Positions 8,258-18,208 of a DNA stretch of 64,000 bases are shown here, in pieces. The position numbers and the translations under genes were made by a program. The DNA comes from Rhodospirillales bacterium (lineage in GTDB: Bacteria; Pseudomonadota; Alphaproteobacteria; Rhodospirillales; WMHbin7): the NCBI GenBank assembly GCA_016214125.1, contig JACRPC010000042.1, positions 62,001 to 126,000 on the forward strand. Reading direction: 5' to 3'. The notes below the pieces were generated by a model. It had not been told where the DNA came from. It searched no databases and saw nothing but the letters and a program-made list of their open reading frames with translations. Positions within the stretch are counted from its first letter, which is position 1. The number at the start of each line of letters is the position of its first letter.

Positions 8258-9498
8258 CCGCCGCCTGCCATCGCCGATCGACCTGCCGCCTGTGCGGCAG
8301 CCCGCGCCTAAGCCGGGTGCTCGAGCTGACGCCGACGCCGCCGGCCAACGCCTTCGTGCCGGCCGCGGCGGTGGGAAGCGAGCAAGCCCGTTTTCCGCTC
8401 GATCTGTTCTTCTGCGAGACTTGCGCCCATCTGCAATTGCTCGATGTCGTCGATCCCAAGATCCTGTTCGAGCATTACGTCTATGTTTCGGGCACCTCGC
8501 CGGTCTTTGTGCGCCATTTCGAAACCTACGCCGCCGACCTGATCGCCCGAATCGCGCCGCCCGACGGTTCGCTGGCGGTCGATATCGGCTCCAACGACGG
8601 CACCTTGCTGGCCTTTTTCCAGAAGGCCGGGCTGGCGGTTCAAGGCATCGATCCGGCGATCGAAATCGCGGCGCGCGCCACCCGGGCGGGTATTCCTACC
8701 CGCACCGGCTTCTTCACCGGCGAGACCGCCCAGGCGATCAAGGCCGAGCGTGGATCGGCGCGCATCATTACCGCCAACAACGTCTTCGCCCATATCGACG
8801 ATCTGGGGGGCGTCGCCCTGGCGGTGCGCGACCTGTTGGCGCCGGACGGGGTCTTCGCCTTCGAGGTTTCCTATCTGGCTGACGTGGTCGAGAAGACGCT
8901 GTTCGACACCATCTATCACGAACATCTCGATTACCATTCGGTGAAGCCGCTGGTCGGATTCCTGGCCCGCCACGGCCTGGAGTTGATCGAGGCGCTGCGC
9001 ATCGACAGTCATGGCGGATCGTTGCGTGGCGTCGCCCAACGCCAAGGCGGCCCCTGGCCAGTCGGCGCCTCGGTGGCCGAGGCCATCGCGCGCGAGGAAG
9101 AGATGGGGCTCGACCGGGCCGAGACCTTCCGCGCTTTCGGCGCCGACATCGAAAAGCTGAAACTTGGTTTAAGCGAACTCTTGCTTGACCTCAAAGCTCA
9201 GGGCAAGCGGATCGCCGGCTTCGGCGCGCCCGCCAAGGCCACCACGCTTATGTACCATTTTGGCATCGGCCCGGAGATCATCGACTTCATCGTCGACGAC
9301 AGCCCTTTGAAGCAGGGCCTGTTCTCGCCCGGCATGCACATTCCGATCTTGCCCGGTCGGGCGATCGGCGAGCGCAAGCCCGATTATCTGGTGATTTTGG
9401 CCTGGAACTTCGCCAAGCCGATCATCGACAAGAACCTGGCCTTCCGTTCGGCCGGCGGGCGCTTCATCGTACCCCTTCCCCAGATCGAGGTCGTTTGA
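8254..9498 (+). CDS. SAM-dependent sugar C-methyltransferase (TylC3 type)
   Basis: A 414-residue protein with the three-part layout of NDP-hexose C-methyltransferases. First is an N-terminal zinc-binding segment (CRLCGSP and CETCAHLQLLDV), then a central Rossmann SAM domain (VDIGSNDGTLLAFF), then a C-terminal domain with RIAGFGAPAKATTLMYHF. The family methylates a ring carbon of a keto nucleotide sugar and so makes branched-chain sugars. The HEHLDYHS motif in the middle holds residues usually taken as catalytic. GTG 8254 is in GTGA overlap with the cupin gene, consistent with the two acting on the same intermediate. Confidence 0.85.
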   Translation: MTAACHRRSTCRLCGSPRLSRVLELTPTPPANAFVPAAAVGSEQARFPLDLFFCETCAHLQLLDVVDPKILFEHYVYVSGTSPVFVRHFETYAADLIARIAPPDGSLAVDIGSNDGTLLAFFQKAGLAVQGIDPAIEIAARATRAGIPTRTGFFTGETAQAIKAERGSARIITANNVFAHIDDLGGVALAVRDLLAPDGVFAFEVSYLADVVEKTLFDTIYHEHLDYHSVKPLVGFLARHGLELIEALRIDSHGGSLRGVAQRQGGPWPVGASVAEAIAREEEMGLDRAETFRAFGADIEKLKLGLSELLLDLKAQGKRIAGFGAPAKATTLMYHFGIGPEIIDFIVDDSPLKQGLFSPGMHIPILPGRAIGERKPDYLVILAWNFAKPIIDKNLAFRSAGGRFIVPLPQIEVV

Positions 9499-9500
9499 GC

Positions 9501-10562
9501 ATGGTCGAGTTCCTCTTGAAGACCGACATCGCCGAGATCGCCGATCGCCTAACCCCGGCGGCCCAGGATTTCGCCGGCAAGACCGTGCTGCTGACGGGTG
9601 GGCGTGGCTTTCTTGGGCGCTATTTCATGGAAGTCTTCGCCGAATTGAACCGGCGCGTTCTCAAAAAGCCCTGCACCTTGGTGGCGCTCGACAATCTGAT
9701 CACCGCCGGCAAGGAGGGCGCCAAGGTCGAAGCGTACCCGCACACCAAATTCGTCGAGCATGACGTCATCAAGCCCTATGGCTGGAAAGGGGCGCTCCAT
9801 TACGTCATCCACGCCGCCGGCATCGCCAGCCCCTTCTATTACCGCGCCTATCCGTTGGAGACGCTGGAAGTGGCGATCACCGGCACCCGCAACATGCTTG
9901 AGCTGGCGCACAAGCACCAGGCGCGCTTTGCCTTCTTCAGCTCCTCGGAAATCTATGGCGATCCCGACGCCAAGCATGTGCCGACGCCGGAAAGCTATCG
10001 CGGCCATGTCGCCTGCCAGGGGCCGCGCGCCTGCTACGACGAAAGCAAGCGGGTGGGCGAAACGCTCTGCCACATCTTCCATGAAACGCGCGGCACCCAC
10101 ACCAACACCATCCGCCCCTTCAACGTCTTCGGTCCCGGCATGCAGGAGACCGATTACCGCGTCCTGCCCAATTTCGCCAACCGCATCAAGGGCGACCGGC
10201 CCTTGAACGTTTATGGCTCCGGCAACCAGACCCGCACCTTCTGCTACATCACCGACGCCATGGTGGGCTTCCTGCTCACCATCCTGAAGGGCGTGCCCGG
10301 CGAGGCCTACAACATCGGCAACCCGAAACCGGAAATTGCCATGGTCGAGCTGGTGCAGCGCATCGAGCGCGTTCTCGCCCGACCGGTGAAGCACAACATC
10401 GTCGAGTATCCCGACAGCTATCCGGCCGACGAGCCCAACCGCCGTTGCCCCGACATCCGCAAGGCCCGCCTGCAACTGGGCTTCGAACCGGCGGTCGATC
10501 TCGACGAGGGCTTGCGGCGCTTTCTCGTCTGGTCGGACGGCGTCTACACCGGCGAGCCGTGA
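9501..10562 (+). CDS. NAD-dependent epimerase/dehydratase (UXS-like SDR)
   Basis: An extended short-chain dehydrogenase of 353 residues. It has the NAD-binding GGRGFLGRYF, SSSEIYGDP with the catalytic Ser, and YDESKRVGE, the YxxxK active site. The spacing and the FNVFGPGM segment resemble UDP-glucuronate decarboxylase and dTDP-glucose dehydratase relatives. I chose ATG 9501; TTG 9495, in TTGA overlap with the previous stop, is an alternative adding two residues. It probably provides or reshapes the 4-keto sugar used by the neighbouring cupin and C-methyltransferase. The exact substrate is not determinable here. Confidence 0.84.
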   Translation: MVEFLLKTDIAEIADRLTPAAQDFAGKTVLLTGGRGFLGRYFMEVFAELNRRVLKKPCTLVALDNLITAGKEGAKVEAYPHTKFVEHDVIKPYGWKGALHYVIHAAGIASPFYYRAYPLETLEVAITGTRNMLELAHKHQARFAFFSSSEIYGDPDAKHVPTPESYRGHVACQGPRACYDESKRVGETLCHIFHETRGTHTNTIRPFNVFGPGMQETDYRVLPNFANRIKGDRPLNVYGSGNQTRTFCYITDAMVGFLLTILKGVPGEAYNIGNPKPEIAMVELVQRIERVLARPVKHNIVEYPDSYPADEPNRRCPDIRKARLQLGFEPAVDLDEGLRRFLVWSDGVYTGEP

Positions 10563-11488
10563 TCCGCCTGGGACTGATCGGCGCCGGTCGCTGGGGCCGG
10601 GTCTATATCGAGAGCATCAAGCGCCTACCCGAGCTGCGCTTGGCGCGCGTCGCCAGCCGCAATCCGGAAACCGCGGCGCGCGTCGGCCCGGACACCACGG
10701 TCGAGCCCGATTGGCGGGCGGTGGCCCAGGCACCCGATCTTAAGGGCGTGATCATCGCCACGCCGCCCGCCACCCACGCCGAGATTGCCTTGGCGGCCAT
10801 CGAAGTGGGCATGCCGGTGCTGGTGGAAAAGCCGTTGGCGCTGGATGTGGAAAGCGCGGCGACGATCCGGCAAGCGGCCGTGGCACACAAGAGTTTCGTC
10901 ATGGTCGAGCACACCCATCTGTTCCATCCGGCTTTCCGGGCCTTGAAGGAGTTGGGCGCGCCGCTGGGCCGCTTGCGGCGGATCGACAGCGAGGCCGGCA
11001 ATCACGGCCCCTTTCGCCCCGACACGCCGGTTCTGTGGGATTGGGGCGCGCACGACGTGGCGATGGCGCTCGATCTGGTTGGGCGGATGCCGGTTGAGCT
11101 TTCGGCCAAGCGGACCCAAAGCGAAAGCCGGGCCGAGGGGCAGGGCGAGAATCTGGAAATCGAGCTGGTTTTTCCCGAAGGGATCGAGGCCCGCATTTGC
11201 CTGGGCAACCTGTTTGCAACCAAGCGCCGCACCCTGGCCGCCCAATTCGAGCGCGCCACCCTGGTCTATGACGATCTGGCGCCCGCCAAGCTCACCCTGC
11301 ATCCGCCCGGTTCGGATGGGCGCCAGGAGCCGGGCGAGCCGCTTGCCATCGCCGACACCCGGCCGCTCGACGTGGCGTTGCGCGAATTCGCCGAGGCCAT
11401 CCTGGCCGAGCGCGACGACACCCATTCGCTCGATCTCGGCGTCGCCGTGGTGAGCGTTCTGGCCGCCCTGGAGGAGAAGCTGTCGTGA
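10559..11488 (+). CDS. Gfo/Idh/MocA family oxidoreductase
   Basis: A 309-residue NAD(P)-dependent sugar oxidoreductase. The N-terminal Rossmann domain carries LGLIGAGRWGRVYIESI and VLVEKPLAL, where the EKP lysine is the conserved catalytic residue. The C-terminal alpha/beta domain contains WDWGAHDVAMALDL, with the usual His/Asp pair. GTG 10559 overlaps the previous stop as GTGA, and the next gene begins in the same way. In nucleotide-sugar pathways these enzymes oxidise C3 or reduce a keto group; here it probably acts with the SDR, cupin and C-methyltransferase just upstream. Confidence 0.85.
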   Translation: MIRLGLIGAGRWGRVYIESIKRLPELRLARVASRNPETAARVGPDTTVEPDWRAVAQAPDLKGVIIATPPATHAEIALAAIEVGMPVLVEKPLALDVESAATIRQAAVAHKSFVMVEHTHLFHPAFRALKELGAPLGRLRRIDSEAGNHGPFRPDTPVLWDWGAHDVAMALDLVGRMPVELSAKRTQSESRAEGQGENLEIELVFPEGIEARICLGNLFATKRRTLAAQFERATLVYDDLAPAKLTLHPPGSDGRQEPGEPLAIADTRPLDVALREFAEAILAERDDTHSLDLGVAVVSVLAALEEKLS

Positions 11489-12198
11489 CCTTTGCCACTT
11501 TGTCGATTGTCGTCCCCTGCTACAACGAGGCCGCCACGTTGGAAACCCTGGTTGGCCGGGTCATGGCGGCCGAGATCGGCGGCCTGGCGCGCGAGGTTCT
11601 TATCGTCGATGACGGCTCCAAGGACGATTCGGTAGCCATCGCCCGACGCCTGGCCGAGCGCCATCCGGAAATCCGCTCGATCGTGCATTCGCACAATCAG
11701 GGCAAGGGGGCGGCGCTGCGCACCGGCTTCGCCCAGGCCAGCGGCGACATCGTGCTCGTCCAGGATGCCGATCTCGAATACAACCCGGCGGAATATCCAC
11801 GTCTTTTGAAACCGATCCTGGATGGACGGGCCGATGTCGTGTTCGGCTCGCGCTTCCGGTCGGCCGATGAAATGCGCATTCTTTATTTTTGGCACAGCAT
11901 GGGCAACAAGGTGCTGACGCTGGCCTCCAACATGCTGACCGACATGAACCTTACCGACATGGAGACCTGCTACAAGGTCTTCACCCGCGACGTCATCAAG
12001 CGGGTGACCATTGTCGAGAACCGCTTCGGTTTCGAGCCCGAGATTACCGCCAAAATCGCCAAGCTCGATCCCCGGCCGCGTTTGTACGAGGTGGGCATCA
12101 GCTACTCCGGCCGCACCTACAAGGAAGGGAAGAAGATCGGCTGGAAAGATGGCGTGCGCGCCCTGTGGTGCATCCTGCGCTACAATCTGGGTCCATAG
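11485..12198 (+). CDS. Glycosyltransferase family 2 (DPM1-like)
   Basis: A 237-residue soluble GT-A enzyme close to dolichyl/polyprenyl-phosphate mannosyl- or glucosyltransferases. It opens with LSIVVPCYNEAATLE, then IVDDGSKDDS and VQDADLEYNP (DxD). The end lacks the two membrane helices of DpgS/GtrB types, as in bacterial DPM1-like single-domain forms. A product such as polyprenyl-phosphate sugar would feed GT-C enzymes like those at 2705 and 5853, which supports the pairing but does not prove it. GTG 11485 is in GTGA overlap. Confidence 0.86.
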   Translation: MTFATLSIVVPCYNEAATLETLVGRVMAAEIGGLAREVLIVDDGSKDDSVAIARRLAERHPEIRSIVHSHNQGKGAALRTGFAQASGDIVLVQDADLEYNPAEYPRLLKPILDGRADVVFGSRFRSADEMRILYFWHSMGNKVLTLASNMLTDMNLTDMETCYKVFTRDVIKRVTIVENRFGFEPEITAKIAKLDPRPRLYEVGISYSGRTYKEGKKIGWKDGVRALWCILRYNLGP

Positions 12199-12215
12199 AG
12201 GTTCTGAGATTCCAA

Positions 12216-13367
12216 GTGAACGTTTGTGGATACGATTGGGCGGCGAAAGGGCCGGCTGGGACGCTCGACCGAATCCTGCTAATTGGATTTGGTCTATTTT
12301 CCTGTTTGCGAGCCCTTGGGGTCGGCACCATCGAATTCTTGCCGGTCATGGATATGGGGTCGTACCGACAACTTGCCGTCGACCCCCTATCTTATTTCGG
12401 AGCCGTACCGGCCCATCATGCTCAGCGGCTGTTACCTTCTCTGGTGGTTTGGGTCGTGCATCAGGGTTTGGGAATCTCGGTCGATACCGGCTTTCGTCTG
12501 TTGTCGGGATTGGGATATCTGGTCGCCAATCTCAGCTTTTTTTCCGTTCTGCGACGCTGGGAGGCGAGCCCGCTTATAGCCCTGGGAATCTCGCTGCTCG
12601 CCACGACGGCCGCCTGGCCCACGGTTTATCATCTGCGCAATATCTGGCAGGCTAGCGATTCCTGGACCTATGCCCTCATTGGGCTGATGGCGCTTTGTAC
12701 CATTCGCGGATCGGTCGGAGCTCTCTTTGCCCTCGCATTGGCATCGGTGTTCGTTCGTCAGAACCTGCCGATCTTGGGTGGCGCCGCTCTCTTGCATTTG
12801 GCCATGATGCGGCGTTCCCTTTGGCCGATAGCGGGAATTTTCCTGGTTGCCACCGCCTTCGCGCTCAACACCATCATGGCCGGGGGTGGAGCGAGTTCAG
12901 TCTTGGTGGCGCATGTGGCCGGCGATCTCGTTAGCCTTCAGGGCGCCGTCGACGCCCTTTTCGACGCCAACCTGATTTTCCTATTCTTGCCGCTCCTGCC
13001 GCTTCTGGTGTTGCCAGAGACCCTGCGGGCAGCCCGCCGACACTGGTGGCTGGTCGTCTTCGCCGGCGCGACGCTCTTACAATCTCTGCTGGTCGCCCAG
13101 GCGGGTGGGCCATACAACACCGCCCGGATCGCCATGCCTGGATTCTGGGCACTCTTTCTGTTGGTTGGGCTGGGCGCGCAACAGCGAATGGTCACCGTGT
13201 GGCACCAGATGGCCCTCGTCCTTATTCCGAGTTCCCTGATCATCAGCCGGATTCTTCTTGTCGGAACGGACTATCAGGTTTGGCATGATCGGCGCCTGTT
13301 GCCCTTTGTCCTTCTGGGCCTCTTAGTCGTCGTCGCGCGGCGCCGCGATAATTGGGCGCGTCGCTGA
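12216..13367 (+). CDS. Polytopic membrane protein of unknown function
   Basis: A 383-residue very hydrophobic protein with about nine or ten membrane segments and no family motif that I recognise. It may be another GT-C-like or polymerase-like protein: an FLPVMDMGSYRQLAVDP loop with D and R follows the first helix, a place where GT-C enzymes carry acidic residues. I take GTG 12216 as start because the first hydrophobic helix follows it and the previous gene stops at 12198. TTG or GTG codons slightly downstream are possible. The next gene starts directly at 13368. Confidence 0.6.
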   Translation: MNVCGYDWAAKGPAGTLDRILLIGFGLFSCLRALGVGTIEFLPVMDMGSYRQLAVDPLSYFGAVPAHHAQRLLPSLVVWVVHQGLGISVDTGFRLLSGLGYLVANLSFFSVLRRWEASPLIALGISLLATTAAWPTVYHLRNIWQASDSWTYALIGLMALCTIRGSVGALFALALASVFVRQNLPILGGAALLHLAMMRRSLWPIAGIFLVATAFALNTIMAGGGASSVLVAHVAGDLVSLQGAVDALFDANLIFLFLPLLPLLVLPETLRAARRHWWLVVFAGATLLQSLLVAQAGGPYNTARIAMPGFWALFLLVGLGAQQRMVTVWHQMALVLIPSSLIISRILLVGTDYQVWHDRRLLPFVLLGLLVVVARRRDNWARR

Positions 13368-14746
13368 ATGGGTTTCGCGACCTTGGTGTTGGCGATCCGC
13401 GTCACGGGAGGTCTGCTCGGCTTGTGTGTCGCGGTCGCGGCGCTCGATGCCTTGGCTCACGACGCACGCAGCAATGTCGGACGGTTGGCGTTCCTGGTTC
13501 AATTGGCGACCGCCGGTGTTTTGGTCCTCGCGGCGATCCGTTCTGGACGGCGCTGGAATCTGGTCGGTGTGACAATCGGTACGATCTTGTTGCCGGCGTT
13601 GGCGTTTGAGTTTCTTACCCTCATCGGCGACGACGCCTTCGTTTCGCACCCAACGATGGACCGGCGCAGCAAATACGCGGTGATCCGCGACTTTCAGGCG
13701 CGCGGCGAAATGGCCGTTCCCGCCATATTTCCCAGCCTGTTCTACGAACAGCCTTTGGTCGTTGACCAGCGAGCGCTCTTGCCACTTGGCGGCTTGGCCA
13801 ACGCCCGAAGCGTGCTTTGTCGAGAGGCTGGCGGTTGGGCGAGTTATGTGAGCGACCGCTATGGCTTTCATAACCCGGATTTCGTTTGGGATCAGAGCAC
13901 GCACATGGTGATCGTCGGCGACTCTTTCGTTCATGGGGCTTGTCTGGAGGACGAACATCTATTTCCGACCATGTTGCGGCAACGGATGCCGGGCCACTTA
14001 TTGAGCTGGCATTGTTGGCCGAATTTTTACCTGGGCTGAAGCCGGAACTCGTGATTTGGACCTATTATGAAGGTAACGACGTGTGGATGCGATCGGGGCG
14101 GGGCCGGCGTGGTGATCTCGAGCGGGAAGGAAACGTTACGACTCTGTTGGCGTATCTTGAGCCCGATTATTCCCAGGATCTGATCGGCCGCATGCCGGCC
14201 GTACAGGCGGCCCTGCGGGAATGGTTGGCGCGGCAAGCGCCTTCGTCGCCGGCGGACGAGGATCTGGGCCTTGAGCAAAAGACGGCTCGGAGCAAGGTTC
14301 GAGGCGCAGTGACCCTCCAGCACACACTCGCGCTTCTGAAGGGCACTTGGGACGGCTCGACGGGTAGCGAAGCCGGATCGCGACGCGAGCGGGAACGATA
14401 CGCCCGACATAGAGAGGCGGTTGACGGTGACCTTCAATTGTTCGAGCGCTCTCTCAGGAAGGCCCATACCTTGATCCGGCAGCGCTCGGCACGTCCGGTG
14501 TTTCTCTATCTTCCCTCGATAGAATCGTTTTTGCGCTCTCGTGGCGAACATCCTTTGCGCAACTCCGTTCTTGGCATGGCGCAGACGATCGGGTTTGAGG
14601 TTATCGACATGAGGGACATTTTTTTGCGCACCGGCCAGCCCTTTGACAATTACGCCTTTGGCCGGCACGGTGGCCATTTTTCGCCTCTCGGACATGCCCG
14701 CGTAGCCCAGACGATCGAGCAAGTCTTGGTGAGCCCGGCAAACTAG
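13368..14746 (+). pseudogene. SGNH hydrolase-like gene broken by a frameshifting deletion
   Basis: The frame from ATG 13368 gives membrane helices, then VIVGDSFVHG with the nucleophile Ser186, and stops at 14039. The frame ending at 14746 continues the same fold with PLIELALLAEF, ELVIWTYYEGND and a C-terminal HFSPLGHARVA block. The two halves join around 13983-13996, where both frames read plausible protein (QRMPG and DAGPL). From GDS to GND there are about 55 residues against 66 in the intact SGNH gene at 22670-23983, so about eleven residues (3n+1 bases) seem lost, including the expected block II N-x-G segment. Either a real pseudogene or an assembly/sequencing error. Confidence 0.7.
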
Positions 14747-14749
14747 CCA

Positions 14750-16588
14750 ATGTGCGGCATCGCCGGCAGCACCGCGGCCGATCCGACGATCCTGGCCGCC
14801 ATGGCCGAACGCCTCGCCCATCGCGGACCGGACGGGCGGGGCCAGTGGATGGCGCCGGAGGCGTCGGTCGGTCTGGCGCATACAAGGTTGGCGATCATCG
14901 ATCTTACCGCCGAGGGCGCCCAGCCGATGGTGGCCGCGTCGGGGCGCCAGGCGCTCACCTACAACGGCGAGATCTACAATTACCGGGCCTTGCGGGCCGA
15001 ATTGGAGCGGCAGGGAGAGCGCTTCCGCTCGAACAGCGACACCGAAGTGTTGCTGGCGCTGCTCAGGCGCGAAGGCGTGGCGGCACTCGACAAGTTGGTC
15101 GGCATGTTCGCCTTTGCTTATTGGGATGGCGAACGGAGCGAATTGTTGCTGGCCCGCGACCGGCTGGGCATCAAGCCGCTCGTCTACGCCCCGCTCGCCA
15201 AGGGCGGGCTGGCGTTCGCCTCGGAAATCGAGGCTTTGCGCGCCCATCCCGGCGTTGATGGCGGGCCCGATCGCCAGGCGCTGTCCGATTACCTGGCTTG
15301 CCTTTATGTGCCGGCGCCGCAAACGCTCTACGCCGGCATCCGCAAAGTGCCGCCCGGCCATTGGCTGCGTTGGCGGAAAGGCGCCATTGAAATTCAGCCT
15401 TGGTGGAAGCCGCGCTTCGAGCGGGCCGAAGCCGCGTCGCCAGAGACGGTTCTGGATGATCTGCGCCAGGCGGTGCGCGATTGTCTGGTGGCCGATGTCG
15501 AGGTGGGCTGCTTTCTTTCCGGCGGTCTCGATAGCGGCGTCATCGCCGCCTTGATGGCCGAGGCGGCGCGTGAGGCCGGGCGACCGCCGCCGCGCACCTT
15601 CACCATGACCTTCGCGTCCGAGGCCTATGATGAACGCGCGGCCGCCGCGGCAACGGCCCACCATCTTGGTTGCCGGCATCAGGAACTGCCGGCCGAGCCC
15701 GTCCTTGCCCAGGCCCTGCCGGAGATGATCGCCGCCTTCGGCGAGCCTTTCGGCAATCCGACGGCCCTGTTGGTGAAGGCCCTGTCGCGGGCTGCCCGCG
15801 ATCACGTCAAGGTGGCGCTGGTGGGCGATGGCGGCGACGAGGTGTTTGCCGGCTATCCGCGCTATCAGGGCGGACTGTGGGCCGAGCGCTATGCGGCCTG
15901 GGTGCCTGGGCCGCTGAGGCGTGGCTTGATCGCCCCGCTGGCCCACGCGCTGCCGGAAAGCCAAACGGGTCGGCATGGCTGGCGGCGGTTGCGCGAATTC
16001 TTGACCGCGCCCGATCCGGCGCCCGAACGCTACGCCTCCTGGGTCGAATATTTCAGCCCTTCCGAGCGCCGCGACCTTATGGGCGAGACGGCGCTGCCGC
16101 CAAGCCCGATCGCCGAAGCTTACCGGGAAAGCCACGCAACATCGCCGCTCGACGCCATGCAAGATACCGATCTTCGAACCTTTCTGCCCGGCAATTTGCT
16201 TGCCTATGGCGACGCGATGAGCATGGCGCACGCGCTGGAACTGCGCCTGCCGCTGCTCGACCATCGTCTGTTGGGGCGCGTCGCCGGCATGGCGCCCGAG
16301 CGTCGATTGGCCGAGGGTAAAAAGACGCTACTCAAGCAGGCGGCAGGCCCCCTGTTGCCGACATCGATTCTCAATCGGCCGAAGATCGGTTTCAATCCGC
16401 CCATGGGGGCGTGGCTGGCCGGCGAACTAAGGCCCTTGGTTGCTCAATATCTATCACCCGCCCGGGTGGCGAAGCTGGGTCTTGCCTGGAAGCCGGTGGC
16501 AAGGCTCTTGGCCGAGAGGCGGCGCGACAACGCGCTCAAAATCTGGTCCCTGCTGGTGCTGGTCGCCTGGAACGAAGGCCGGGCGTGA
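14750..16588 (+). CDS. asnB: Asparagine synthase (glutamine-hydrolysing)-like amidotransferase
   Basis: A 612-residue class II glutamine amidotransferase. MCGIAGS puts the nucleophilic Cys at residue 2, and RHRGPDGRG-like and YNGEIYN motifs follow in the glutaminase domain. The synthetase domain has the PP-loop SGGLDS at 257-262 and GDGGDEVFAGYPRY. Copies within polysaccharide clusters (exosortase-linked or WbpS-like) usually amidate a sugar carboxylate or an amino-acid substituent instead of making asparagine for metabolism, so amidation of a uronic acid is a fair guess. A second copy of similar length lies at 49005-50825. Confidence 0.85.
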   Translation: MCGIAGSTAADPTILAAMAERLAHRGPDGRGQWMAPEASVGLAHTRLAIIDLTAEGAQPMVAASGRQALTYNGEIYNYRALRAELERQGERFRSNSDTEVLLALLRREGVAALDKLVGMFAFAYWDGERSELLLARDRLGIKPLVYAPLAKGGLAFASEIEALRAHPGVDGGPDRQALSDYLACLYVPAPQTLYAGIRKVPPGHWLRWRKGAIEIQPWWKPRFERAEAASPETVLDDLRQAVRDCLVADVEVGCFLSGGLDSGVIAALMAEAAREAGRPPPRTFTMTFASEAYDERAAAAATAHHLGCRHQELPAEPVLAQALPEMIAAFGEPFGNPTALLVKALSRAARDHVKVALVGDGGDEVFAGYPRYQGGLWAERYAAWVPGPLRRGLIAPLAHALPESQTGRHGWRRLREFLTAPDPAPERYASWVEYFSPSERRDLMGETALPPSPIAEAYRESHATSPLDAMQDTDLRTFLPGNLLAYGDAMSMAHALELRLPLLDHRLLGRVAGMAPERRLAEGKKTLLKQAAGPLLPTSILNRPKIGFNPPMGAWLAGELRPLVAQYLSPARVAKLGLAWKPVARLLAERRRDNALKIWSLLVLVAWNEGRA

Positions 16589-18204
16589 CGCTCGCGGCGA
16601 CGCTACGCTGGCTTTGCCATCTGCAACCCCAGCAGATCGGCTGGCGCCTGGCCGATCGGGCGCGCCGGCCATTCCTGGTCGCGTCCGAAGGACAGCCGAT
16701 CGAGCCCACGTGCTTTCCGACCGATCCCTGGCCGGGCGAGGCGGAAAATGGGCGGCGGATCGCCGTGGGCACGATCCGCCTGCTTGACCGAGACCAGCCC
16801 TTCACACCGCCCATCGATTGGGCGCCGGCGGCGCGAAGCCCGCTTGAACGCTTCACACTTAACTATTTCGAATGGCTGGCCGATCTCAAGGCCGCCGATG
16901 AGGCCGCGCAGGCGCGCCAACGGGTCGCCGACTGGATTGCCGCCGAGCGCGACCCGGGCCGCGAAAGCTGGCATCCCTATCCGCTGTCGCTTCGCCTGTT
17001 TTCCTGGCTGCGTTTTGCGCCCTTCTTGCTGGGCGGGGCCGATGCGGCGTTTCGCGCCCTTTTTCTATCGGCCCTTGATCGCCAGGCACGTTTGCTTCCA
17101 AACCGGATCGAGCGCGATGTCGGCGGCAACCACATGATCAAGAATCTGAAAACGTTGCTGGCTTTGGCGCTGTGCTTTGCCGATCGTCGGGGCGAGGTGG
17201 ATCGCTGGCTCGCTGCCCTTGGCCGGCAGGTCGCCCTGCAGATCCTGCCCGATGGCTTTCATTATGAGCGTTCGCCCGATTACCATCTCCAGGTTCTGAT
17301 CGATTTGATCGATTGCGCCGACCTTTTAGCCCAACAGGGCCGACACGTGGCCTGGCTGGAGGACGCGATCGCCCGCATGATCCTGGCGCTGGCTGGGCTG
17401 CGGCATGGCGATGGCGGTCTGGCGCTGTTCAACGATGGCACCGTGGGAGATTCCAAACGGCTTGAGGCGCTCGATCGGCGCTTCGGGCGGGTCAAAGCCC
17501 CGGCGATGCTGCCCGATGCGGGCTATGCACGGCTGGAAAGCGGTGACCGGCTGGTGATCTTCGATGCCGGCCGCCTGTGCCCCGATTCGCTTACCGCCCA
17601 CGCCCATGCCGACACGCTGTCCTTCGAGATGTCGGTTGGCCGTGAGCGCCTGATCGTCAATTCCGGCACGTATGCTTATCAAGAACCGCTTTGGCGCAGC
17701 CGGTTGCGCGGCACGGCGGCGCACAGCACCGCCACGGTCGGGGGAAGAAATTCGGCCGAAGTCTTCGGCGCCTTTCGCTTGGGACGGCGACCTCGCCAGG
17801 TCACGCTGGGCCGCGAGGCGGATTGGGCCATCGGACGTCATGATGGCTATCGCCATCTTGGCGTGACCCACGAGCGCCGCCTGCGCCTGACCCAGGATGG
17901 TCTTGAGGGATGCGATTGTTTCACGGGAAACGGCCCGGCGGCCGTCTTGCGCTTTCATCTTCACCCCTCGGTTGCCGCCTGGCCGGCGCGCGATCGCCAT
18001 TCGGTCTCGCTGGTCGGGCCGGCCGGAGTCTGGTGTTTCGAAGCGCCACAGCACAAGGTGGCGATTGCGCCCGGCGTCTACAGCCCGCGCTTTCATGTCT
18101 TGCAGGAAACGTTGACGCTGGAGATCAAAACCACCCTTGACGCGGAAGCCCTGGTGCCCTGGCGAATCGTCCAGGGCGGCACGGCCGCGGGAGCGAAGGG
18201 TTAA
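16585..18204 (+). CDS. Heparinase II/III family protein
   Basis: A 539-residue paralogue, in function class, of the protein at 26-1717. The N-terminal alpha-barrel part contains GGNHMIKNLKTLLALAL and SPDYHLQVLIDLID. The C-terminal sandwich holds the signature HAHADTLSFEMSVG and NSGTYAYQ, which match the Hepar_II_III pattern better than those of the first copy. GTG 16585 overlaps the AsnB stop as GTGA. Linked AsnB, heparinase-like and WecB genes suggest that the polymer contains amidated uronic acids or amino sugars; this is inference from neighbours. Confidence 0.85.
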   Translation: MTLAATLRWLCHLQPQQIGWRLADRARRPFLVASEGQPIEPTCFPTDPWPGEAENGRRIAVGTIRLLDRDQPFTPPIDWAPAARSPLERFTLNYFEWLADLKAADEAAQARQRVADWIAAERDPGRESWHPYPLSLRLFSWLRFAPFLLGGADAAFRALFLSALDRQARLLPNRIERDVGGNHMIKNLKTLLALALCFADRRGEVDRWLAALGRQVALQILPDGFHYERSPDYHLQVLIDLIDCADLLAQQGRHVAWLEDAIARMILALAGLRHGDGGLALFNDGTVGDSKRLEALDRRFGRVKAPAMLPDAGYARLESGDRLVIFDAGRLCPDSLTAHAHADTLSFEMSVGRERLIVNSGTYAYQEPLWRSRLRGTAAHSTATVGGRNSAEVFGAFRLGRRPRQVTLGREADWAIGRHDGYRHLGVTHERRLRLTQDGLEGCDCFTGNGPAAVLRFHLHPSVAAWPARDRHSVSLVGPAGVWCFEAPQHKVAIAPGVYSPRFHVLQETLTLEIKTTLDAEALVPWRIVQGGTAAGAKG

Positions 18205-18208
18205 CGGC

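Noticed and set aside
14027-16264. Long antisense open frame opposite asnB
   Set aside because: It mirrors the codon pattern of a certain gene on the + strand, has a low-complexity Arg/Gln-rich translation and no family motif; typical for GC-rich DNA.
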